In this document: positions 26,435-34,600 of the stretch, piece after piece
How positions within the stretch are numbered: position 1 is the first letter of the stretch
Layout of the letters: every line of letters starts with the position of its first letter
Origin: Legionella maioricensis
GTDB lineage: Bacteria; Pseudomonadota; Gammaproteobacteria; Legionellales; Legionellaceae
Assembly: GCF_023618015.1 (NCBI RefSeq)
Contig: NZ_JAJKBJ010000015.1
Span: 1 to 64,000, forward strand
Direction of reading: 5' to 3'
Length of the DNA: 64,000 nucleotides
Position numbers and translations under genes: made by a program
Notes under the pieces: generated by a model
The model's input: the letters and a program-made list of their open reading frames with translations, nothing else
Databases searched by the model: none
Told to the model about the DNA's origin: nothing

Positions 26435-27877
26435 ATGTTAGAGGTTAATATTTGGTTTTCCACACCCTACCGTTTTGGTAAAAGAATTAAACATGGAGTT
26501 TTTGGTCCCTTCTTCGCCTCCGAAGAAAAAGGTGAAAATGTTGGCCATGCTAATTTTGTATTATCAGTTGATGAGCGTTCAAAAATCTATGAAAGATTAG
26601 CAGCCAATCCCTGTGGCCTCCAGGTAACTCATAGCCTGGAAATTATTCCTGAAATTAGAGATGGGGAAACAAGGCGATACTACGCTCCAAAAACTGTTAA
26701 GAGTCTTCAAATAGACCATAGCTTCTGGCCCGTTTCGGTGCCTCCTAACAGCAGTATATTAAAAGATATCCTGCATCTTATGCATCTGGGAAAAGGTAGT
26801 AAAGGAGTTGCACCAGTATTGGGTACGCATGCTTTCGATATGCAAAGAGAAGATAGAGGAACCAAAACCTCCAAAATTGAACGGCGAGATTCGCAGTACG
26901 CAATAGATAAGGCGGCTTTGGTTAAAGAGCAGCAGGAAAATATCGCCTTGGCATTTGAAATTAGTAACTTAAGAACCCAGCTAGACAATAAGCTTGCATG
27001 GGAAGGTACTTTGAAAGAAGTCATTGTGAAGAAATCGGCACTGAAAACAGAACAGGAAAAACTATTTAAAACTTATCCGTTAGATGTCGCTGAGTTAAAA
27101 AAACAAATCACTCAAACCAGTAATAAGCTCAATGAAAACAAAAAGAAAATAGGCTTTCTTGACAAAAAATTAAGTTATTCAACCAGTCTCTCTACACCTG
27201 ATAGTGAAACAATTAAAGAATCCAGCAGTGGAAAAGAACAGTTGTTAAATCTGGAAAAGGAACAACAACAACTGAAGTTACTATTAAATGAATTGAAAAA
27301 AAAATTAGTACAAGTACAACGAGAATATGCAGATAAGAAAAATGCCGTTCAAAAAGAATTAAATCACGTTCATGACACGATCACTTGTTTACAAAAATGG
27401 ATTCAGGGCAGTGTTGAAAAAGTAAAAAATAGAGATGAACAAACTCTGAAATTGCTAGAGGAACACTATCAGCAACAAGAAGAGATGACGAAACGAAAAG
27501 AAACTGTTTTCAATAGAACCTATGAGACCATCGGTCTTCATCCGGATCATTCAATTAATTTACCTACCAGCGAAAGCGGCTTAAATTTTTATATTAATGA
27601 AGAGGCAGTTACAGCTGCTATGCAAAAAGAAACCGGCAGAAATTATTCTCTTGTTCGCAACAACTGCGTTTCAAGTGCAAAACGATGTTTATTGGCAGGT
27701 ATTGAGCATCTAAAAGATGACTTGCAAGAAAACGGTGTACCAGAAAGCTTTTTTAAAATGAAGGCTGTGGAGACCTGTAAAGGATTTAGAACCTGGGTGA
27801 AACAATTAGAAAAAGAACTGATAAAACTTAATTCTTCTGTCGAAATAAGCCACTGCCCCCCCCAACCAATGGTGTAA
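26435..27877 (+). CDS. Candidate effector: permuted papain-like fold split by a coiled coil
   Basis: A 480-residue cytoplasmic-type protein with no signal peptide. Residues about 1-100 include a GHANFVLSV motif (His38). Residues about 170-375 are a long Lys/Glu/Gln-rich coiled coil. The C-terminal part has YSLVRNNCVSSAKRCLLAG (Cys411). A His early and an NC late is the order of permuted NlpC/P60- or LRAT-like domains, so a cysteine hydrolase or acyltransferase is possible (inference). An eight-C tract lies at 27856-27863, five codons before the stop. A PmrA-type box precedes it, supporting a Dot/Icm substrate. Confidence 0.7.
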   Translation: MLEVNIWFSTPYRFGKRIKHGVFGPFFASEEKGENVGHANFVLSVDERSKIYERLAANPCGLQVTHSLEIIPEIRDGETRRYYAPKTVKSLQIDHSFWPVSVPPNSSILKDILHLMHLGKGSKGVAPVLGTHAFDMQREDRGTKTSKIERRDSQYAIDKAALVKEQQENIALAFEISNLRTQLDNKLAWEGTLKEVIVKKSALKTEQEKLFKTYPLDVAELKKQITQTSNKLNENKKKIGFLDKKLSYSTSLSTPDSETIKESSSGKEQLLNLEKEQQQLKLLLNELKKKLVQVQREYADKKNAVQKELNHVHDTITCLQKWIQGSVEKVKNRDEQTLKLLEEHYQQQEEMTKRKETVFNRTYETIGLHPDHSINLPTSESGLNFYINEEAVTAAMQKETGRNYSLVRNNCVSSAKRCLLAGIEHLKDDLQENGVPESFFKMKAVETCKGFRTWVKQLEKELIKLNSSVEISHCPPQPMV

Positions 27878-27925
27878 TCAAATCGAGACGTATTGCTTAT
27901 CCTCATCACATTCATTAAGATGCCA

Positions 27926-27945
27926 TAGGCCGGGCCCCCGGCCTA
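27926..27945 (+). terminator. GC-rich hairpin, probable terminator
   Basis: An 8-bp perfect stem, TAGGCCGG/CCGGCCTA, with a 4-base loop, 49 bases after the effector gene's stop. The following bases are AT-rich but have no clean T-run. Confidence 0.55.
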
Positions 27946-28010
27946 ATGATTTATATAAAAAATTTACCTTTTTAATAAACTCTCAATTTAAATTCTCATA
28001 GGAATTAACG

Positions 28011-28322
28011 ATGTACGTGCTCTGTTTTCATGTTCCAGAAACTCATCTTGAAATCGTTAAGAATGCTATTTTTAATGCTGGTGCAGGAAAAATGGAGCAA
28101 TACAGTCATTGTTGTTGGCAAGTGCTAGGCGAAGGACAATTTATGCCATTAACTGGAAGCGAGGCATTCATTGGAAAAGTGAATCAATTAGAAAAAGTTG
28201 CCGAATATAAGGTCGAAACGGTATGTGACAAAACCTGTATTCGTGAAGTAATTGCTGCATTAAAGCTCGCCCATCCCTATGAAGTACCCTCTTATCAGGT
28301 CTGGTCATTAGAAGATTTTTAA
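28011..28322 (+). CDS. YqfO/NIF3-insert-like small protein (COG3323 type)
   Basis: A 103-residue single-domain protein with a ferredoxin-like/PII-like pattern: MYVLCFHVPETHLEIVKNAI at the start, GAGKMEQYSHCCWQVLGEG, and the closing ALKLAHPYEVPSYQVW typical of the domain inserted in some NIF3 proteins. Exact role unknown; NIF3 relatives bind metals. AGGA before ATG. A strong bidirectional terminator follows. Confidence 0.8.
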   Translation: MYVLCFHVPETHLEIVKNAIFNAGAGKMEQYSHCCWQVLGEGQFMPLTGSEAFIGKVNQLEKVAEYKVETVCDKTCIREVIAALKLAHPYEVPSYQVWSLEDF

Positions 28323-28460
28323 AGGATATCAGCAACTTTTCCTTGGAGATTCTTATTTGATGCGTTTTGGCAAGACACCATATAATTGCCGTAATTTGGA
28401 AAGAGGCTTTTCCGCCACACTCCAAATATTCCAGTTAGAAGCAAATAAGTTCATTTGCAT

Positions 28461-28496
28461 TTAACTAGCCCAAAAAGAGCTTTTTGGGCTAGTTAA
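28461..28496. terminator. Bidirectional terminator
   Basis: Perfect 17-bp inverted repeat (TTAACTAGCCCAAAAAG and its complement) with a 2-base loop. The A5/T5 blocks within the stem supply a T-run in both directions. It sits between convergent genes (28011 rightward, 28528 leftward). Confidence 0.85.
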
Positions 28497-28527
28497 CCAG
28501 GAACTATAGATTACTTTCTATTATTCC

Positions 28528-31374
28528 TTAAGCTTGACCCATTATAAGATTATTACTTGGTGTAGTTTTGTCTTCCAGATCCTCTTTTAGCCAATTCAGT
28601 TTTTGTGCTGATTGAGTTTTCAAAGAGAAAACGCCCAGAACAAGAAGAGGGATAGAAATAGGAAGAGTCAGCAGTACCAGAATTAAAGAAGCCACTCGTT
28701 TTGCCAATTCTCTATGAGTTTCTAAAACAGGACGAGCCAGCTGAGCGGCATCGAGACATCTCTGTTTGAACATAACTTTTTTGTCTTCAATACTCATGCC
28801 TTCAGTCAAAATAAACTCGGCTTTGGCTAGCTTTAATTCCCTGATTAACGTTTTGGTCGCATTTACTGCCGAATCATAACGATAATTCCTTCTGGCCTTT
28901 TGTTCCATTTCTTTAAGTTTCTCTTGGAACGAAGCAATATGGGCGTCAACGTCAAAGAATTGTTCCATTGCTTTATGCCCAGCAAGGCATTGCTCCATTT
29001 GTCCATTGGCGAGCAATAATTCATTTATCGCATCAGGCTGTTCACACATCGCATACGACAATACATTCTCATAAGCACCATTCTCAATATTGCTTAAACA
29101 TGATTTTTGCTTTTCCAATGTTAGCGTATTAGCTTTTAAAAGTAAGGGGACGATTAATTTGGAATCTTGTTTTTGTATTGCAACATCAAGAGGATTATCA
29201 CCAGCATGGTTTCTGGCATTTATATCAGCTCCGTGCGCCAACAAAGTAGCGACCACCTGACCGCCATTAGGAACTGCAACATGAAGAACGGTATTACCTT
29301 GTGCATCTGGATGGGTAAGTAATTCAGCTCTTTCTTCCTCTAAGGCTTTAGTTAACACCAGCTCAACGACATTGTTATGGGCGCTACTAGCAGCCTCATG
29401 TAATACTGATGAACTTAGATGTGTAGAATATTCTTTAATATCGGCACCCATTTCGAGCAAATTCTGAACTGATTTGATCCGACCCAATCCCGCAGCCAGC
29501 ATTAATAGCGTTTTACCCTCACTATTTCTCGAACCTAAAATGGATAGAATTGTATCCTCAGACTGCTTCTTTAGTTCTTCAACCAAATCATCCAAGAGCA
29601 GGGGATGAAACACAGCAGCATACAGCAATACATTGTCATAAGTACCTCCCTCAATCCTTGATAGGCAGTTTTTTTGTTGCTTTGCGTTTAAAGTAATACC
29701 TTTGAAAAGTAATGGCTCCATTAATTCAGGATGATGCCTTAGTGCCAGATCAAACGCATTTTGAAAAATTTCATCCTTATGCCAAAAATAGAGATGAAGA
29801 AGTGAAGAGTCGACTTTGTTTCTAATCATCACATCAGCGCCATTTTTAAGTAAAGTGGCCACTACGTTGGCATGCCCCTTAGTAATGGCTAAGTGAAGAG
29901 GCGTATTTTTTTCATGGTCAGTTTCGGCGTCAACTTCAGCTCCATGTTGTAATAACAACTCAACAACGTCATTATGCCCATTAATTGCTGCCCAGTGTAA
30001 AGCCCTTTTCTTATCCTCGCCAAATGCCTCTATCTCAGCATCTGCTCCTAATAATAATTCAACCGACTCCTTCCCTCCGGCTTTTGCTGCAATGATCAAT
30101 GCTGTGTCATCATCACGGGTTCGTGCGGTAACTAACTCATTCACCCGAGTATCATCCAAGAGATCAAAATATTGAGGCAGAGCTAATGGTTCGTATTCTA
30201 AAGCATAATACAACGCACTTTCGTGGAAAGTATGTTTAAAAATTTCTTTTTGTTGCGATTCATCTAATACAAAAATGTAGGGTAGAACTTGGGGTTGCTT
30301 CACCGTGTTACGATTGACTTTTACTGTATAATCAGTGCTTTTCATCGCCTCTTTAATTGCCTTTTTTTGCTCACTGATTTGTTCTTTAAGTTGACTCAGC
30401 TCCCCTTCCTCACGTTGAATTTTACTTACAATGGGACTAATGAAATTTCCTTCAATTATCTCGACACAAAACCTTGTATCTTGATACATTGCATCTTTAG
30501 GCCGCATTAAACGTCCTAAGGCCTCTTCCAGTGATGGATTGGTGTAATATTCCAAAGCCCATTTTTTTTTCTCTTGGGGATAGTTTTCCCAGAACTCTGT
30601 AAATTTTAAAATCCCTACGTTTGCCGCAGCACCTGAATCTTCATCTTGACCACCTTGGTGCATACCGCCCGCTCTTAAGGCGCGGGCTAATTTATCTAAT
30701 TCAACGCCTAAATTAGAATCATGAAGTCTCTTCTTATTATAACCCTCGATTAAGTTATAATATTCTATAACCATAGGAGAATGTTGGGCAATTCGCGCGA
30801 TCTCGCTTGCTGTTAACAAAGGAGGAAATAGTGGCACCCCAGGCTTCATCATCAAGTGCCTCATTTCACCTGTTTCAGATTCGTAAGCGCGCTTTAAACA
30901 AGCCATTATAGGAATGAATAATTTCCCATCGTCCGACAAGATAAATTCATGTAATTTTAATTGATGGATATTCACTCCATAAAGTGTCTCATGTACCACC
31001 AAGCTGGGCATTAATAAGAAATAAGGTCCTTCCCCCATTTTTAATTCATCATATTTTTGGGGATCCGCAGGCAGTGGAGAAAGAATGTTTGCCAATTCCA
31101 CGCACAATAAATTTACTTTATTTAATGGTTGTTGCGTGTAAGAAGCGGAGGAATTACCAATCCTTTCCCAACGTGTTGCAAGAAATTCAGCTGCTTTTTT
31201 ATTAAACTCTTCTGGTTTCGCTCTAAGACACTCCTCCAACTCATCCAAAGCCAATTGGTTTTCAAATTTAACCAGCGCGTCGGTATTATTAGTGGGGTCC
31301 AGTTGCTCTAAGGAATCGCGAATCTTCTTTATTTTTTCAATGAAATCAGGGAGGTTACGAATTGGAGAAGACAT
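28528..31374 (-). CDS. Ankyrin-repeat protein, candidate Dot/Icm effector
   Basis: A 948-residue protein. An N-terminal helical region of unknown family (about 420 residues) is followed by about three ankyrin repeats (DDDTALIIAAKAGGKESVEL; RALHWAAINGHNDVVELLL; NTPLHLAITKGHANVVATLL), a spacer, and a second set (KTLLMLAAGLGRIKSVQNLL; NTVLHVAVPNGGQVVATLL; DNPLDVAIQKQDSKLIVPLL). A coiled segment and one hydrophobic stretch lie near the C-terminus (VASLILVLLTLPISIPLLVL). The tail LKEDLEDKTTPSNN is acidic, as in Dot/Icm signals. The ATG at 31374 has an AAGAG site; an ATG eight codons upstream lacks one. A triple PmrA-type box precedes it. Confidence 0.88.
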   Translation of the reverse strand: MSSPIRNLPDFIEKIKKIRDSLEQLDPTNNTDALVKFENQLALDELEECLRAKPEEFNKKAAEFLATRWERIGNSSASYTQQPLNKVNLLCVELANILSPLPADPQKYDELKMGEGPYFLLMPSLVVHETLYGVNIHQLKLHEFILSDDGKLFIPIMACLKRAYESETGEMRHLMMKPGVPLFPPLLTASEIARIAQHSPMVIEYYNLIEGYNKKRLHDSNLGVELDKLARALRAGGMHQGGQDEDSGAAANVGILKFTEFWENYPQEKKKWALEYYTNPSLEEALGRLMRPKDAMYQDTRFCVEIIEGNFISPIVSKIQREEGELSQLKEQISEQKKAIKEAMKSTDYTVKVNRNTVKQPQVLPYIFVLDESQQKEIFKHTFHESALYYALEYEPLALPQYFDLLDDTRVNELVTARTRDDDTALIIAAKAGGKESVELLLGADAEIEAFGEDKKRALHWAAINGHNDVVELLLQHGAEVDAETDHEKNTPLHLAITKGHANVVATLLKNGADVMIRNKVDSSLLHLYFWHKDEIFQNAFDLALRHHPELMEPLLFKGITLNAKQQKNCLSRIEGGTYDNVLLYAAVFHPLLLDDLVEELKKQSEDTILSILGSRNSEGKTLLMLAAGLGRIKSVQNLLEMGADIKEYSTHLSSSVLHEAASSAHNNVVELVLTKALEEERAELLTHPDAQGNTVLHVAVPNGGQVVATLLAHGADINARNHAGDNPLDVAIQKQDSKLIVPLLLKANTLTLEKQKSCLSNIENGAYENVLSYAMCEQPDAINELLLANGQMEQCLAGHKAMEQFFDVDAHIASFQEKLKEMEQKARRNYRYDSAVNATKTLIRELKLAKAEFILTEGMSIEDKKVMFKQRCLDAAQLARPVLETHRELAKRVASLILVLLTLPISIPLLVLGVFSLKTQSAQKLNWLKEDLEDKTTPSNNLIMGQA

Positions 31375-31406
31375 AGTAAATCTCTTAATAAAAAACATTG
31401 TGCTAC

Positions 31407-31450
31407 ATTTTAACTCATTATTCTTAAGAGTTCCTTAAGAACTCCTTAAG
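31407..31450 (-). promoter_or_regulatory. Triple PmrA-type box and -10 element
   Basis: Reading leftward, three CTTAAG hexamers are spaced with an 11-bp period (31445-31450, 31434-31439, 31423-31428), followed after exactly 10 bases by TAAAAT (31412-31407). It is located 32-76 bases before the ankyrin gene start. Spacing is the same as at 26369 and 42419. Confidence 0.75.
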
Positions 31451-31554
31451 AGTTTCATATTATTGAAAATAATCAGGGGCGATTTTCACCAAGTTTAAAA
31501 TCCCTCCACTTTTCTTAAACTTTAGTGAAATCGCCATAGAAGATGAAGCAGCTA

Positions 31555-31639
31555 CGTCATCCAGAGCGAAGCGAAGAATCTCCAAAATGTAGATCGTGCC
31601 TATTTCAGAGAGCCCTCATCGCAACTCCTCAGGATGACG
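31555..31639. repeat. Dispersed element, CGTCATCC...GGATGACG type
   Basis: Left arm CGTCATCCAGAGCGAAGCGA followed by AGAATCTCC; right end CTCAGGATGACG. The arms are only partly complementary, so it is a diverged copy. It is a cousin of the right half of the composite hairpins at 51.3-51.8 kb. Located between the 3' end of the large signalling gene and the ankyrin gene promoter. Confidence 0.65.
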
Positions 31640-31664
31640 GAAAACGGCGTTTCAACGTATGTTG

Positions 31665-34600
31665 TTACTCTTTCAAAATTTTTTGCAGCAGCGACTTTTT
31701 AAGGTATTTTTCACAATGTTCTGCCGTCAAAGGGCGAGAAAAATAAAATCCCTGGATGCCATCAATATTTTGTCTTTGTAATAGCTTAAGCTGCGCTGAG
31801 TTTTCAACACCTTCGGCAATGACTTTAATATTTAACTTATGAGCAATGGTTGTAATGGCATTGATAATTGTTTGATCCAAGTAATCATTGTGGCAATTAT
31901 TAATGAACGCTTTATCTATTTTTATTTTATATACTGGTAAATGCTTTAAATAAGATAAGCTGGAGTATCCTGTACCAAAATCATCAATCACTAATTTAAT
32001 GCCCATTTCTTTTAGAGAGTCCATTTCTTTATAGAACCGTTCATTATATTCAATGAAGCTTGTTTCTGTAATTTCTAATTCAATACACGATGGACTTAAT
32101 TGAGTATCAGTCAGAACTTCTGCAACGACTCTGCTTAGTGAATGTCGGATAAACTGTATTGTTGAGACGTTTATAGCCACAGAGCCGGTTAATATTTTTT
32201 TATCGTGCCATATTTTTGCTTGTTGGCAAACCGTTTTGATACCCCATTCACTTACCGGAATAATCAATTGGGATTGTTCCAGAGTATGAATAAAATCCCC
32301 GGCGGCTAATATCCCTTTTTCTGGATGATTCCAACGTAATAAAGCTTCCAGTCCAATTATCTCTCCAGTCATAGCATGATGAACTGGTTGATACATTAAA
32401 AAAAACTCTTGCTGATCATAAGCTCGTTGTAACTCTTTATCTAAACCGTGAGTGTGTTGATATTCTTCATAGAGTTCTGTTGAATAGTAATGAAATTGAT
32501 TTCTGCCCTTTTCTTTTGCTTGATAAAGTGCGGTATCTGCTAATTTCAACAGGGTTTGGATATCATGCCCATCTGTTGGAAAAAGACTAATTCCCATACT
32601 CGAAGTAATTTGAATCAAATGACCGTCAATCGGGACTGGTTTGGACAGTTCATTAAGTAATCGCTCCACTATTATGGTGACTTGATCGTTAGAAAGAATA
32701 TTAGTCAGTATTACTGTAAACTCATCCCCTCCTATTCGAGCGGCGACATCACCCTCACGCAAAATTGAGCTTAATATATTTGCAACATGAACCAGTAATT
32801 TATCTCCATTATCATGTCCCAAAGTATCATTAATCACTTTAAAATAATCAATATCTAAAAATAATAAAGCCAATTTTTCTTGAGTGCGCCCTATCTGTCG
32901 GGTGGCTTGTTGGAATAACTCATATAATAAACTTCGATTTGCCAACCCCGTTAAAGGATCATGAGTAGCCTGATAATAAAGATTAGCATTTTCCAGAGAT
33001 GTCATTGCTTGAGAAGCCAACAGCTGTAAACTATCCAGATGATTAGACGTAAAGGTATAACTATTACTATTATTTTCTAAATATAATATTCGACGTAACT
33101 GACCATTATAAAATAAAGGCATCATCAAAAGTGAGCGAGGATTTTCCTGTTGTACATAAGCATCCTGAAAAGTCAGCTCCGATTGAATTGCATCATTTAA
33201 GATAATCGGCTTTTGAGTGTGCTGAACATAATTCAAAAGAGAAATCGGATAGGTAGGCGAAGCGTCTGATTCGCTTATTGGCTTATTAAGATAAATGACT
33301 TGTTGTTCCAGATTTCCTTCTGCTTCCATTACCCACTGCTCATTAACCTTCGCCAAAATGATACTGCGTTGTGCCCCTGCATTCTCCAAAACAATCATCA
33401 GAAATTTTTGCAGTAATTTATCCAGACGAATTTCACTTGATATAAGTTGGGTAAATTTAAAGAGAGCCAACATATCCAGGCTTTTCGTATTCGTTTTGGA
33501 TTGAGGAAGATTGGATAATGCCACATTATAATTTGAGGTATTGTACTTAAATGTTAATGTTGGGTATTTTTGTTCTAATAATTGAACCTTGGTTAAAGCT
33601 CCCCACTCATTGAAATATCGATGGGCACTGTGTAAATATAAATTCGCAATTCTGTCAATCTGGAACGTCATACAATAATGACCGGCCCTTTCACACGCAA
33701 TAGCAGCAATGAGTCCCAGGCCATTTGTAAGAGCCATTTCTATTGCCTGCTCGTACAATGCAAGAACATGCTCTTGATTATGCTCCAGACAGGCAAATTC
33801 GCTTTCCATTAATAACGCATAAACTTTATAATTTTCAGGACACCAAGCCGCATATTTGGCTATAAAAAAATTTAATTGCTTTAATCTTTTCAAAGTGGAG
33901 CGACGTTCTTTTTTAGCCAAGGCAGGTAAGTGATAAAATAAAGCCTGTGCAAAGAAAAATTTCCCCTCTAAATGACTAAGCAATCCTTTATCATAATCTG
34001 AGTAAAGCTCATGATTTTTACCTGCTTTAATCGCTTCTTCAAAATTTCCCAATAAAAAATATAATCGGGTTAAGGAACTGTAAAAGAAACTTAATTCTGT
34101 TTTATTTTTTCCTTGCAAAATCTGCCCTTCAAAAACACCTGCTTCTTCAACCTTGGACAATTCATTGTTTTCTAAACATTGGGTAAGATAGTCCCAAAAT
34201 TTCGCCACATTAATAAAATCAGAAATAGTCACACGCGACATAAATGACAAAGCAGAATGAATATTCTTTTTTACTTCATTCAGGTTTTTTCCTCGGGTAA
34301 GCGAATGAATCACTAATAATAAATTACTGTAGTTACTGTATACTAAATCTCCTGCTTCACAACACAGGCTAAATGCTTTAAGAATGGTGTTATTACACAT
34401 TTTAATTGATTTTTGATACGGCTCAATAAAGGTTGCTAATACCAATTGATTTTTGCCTTCAAAATTTGATGCCCCATATTCCTTTTTCAGACGGTTGTAG
34501 AGTGATACAAATGAAATGGCGTCATCATAAAAATCCAGAGAATGCATGATAATAAAGGCGTAGCCAGGCAGAGACAGGGAGGTGCTGTCCGTATATCCGT

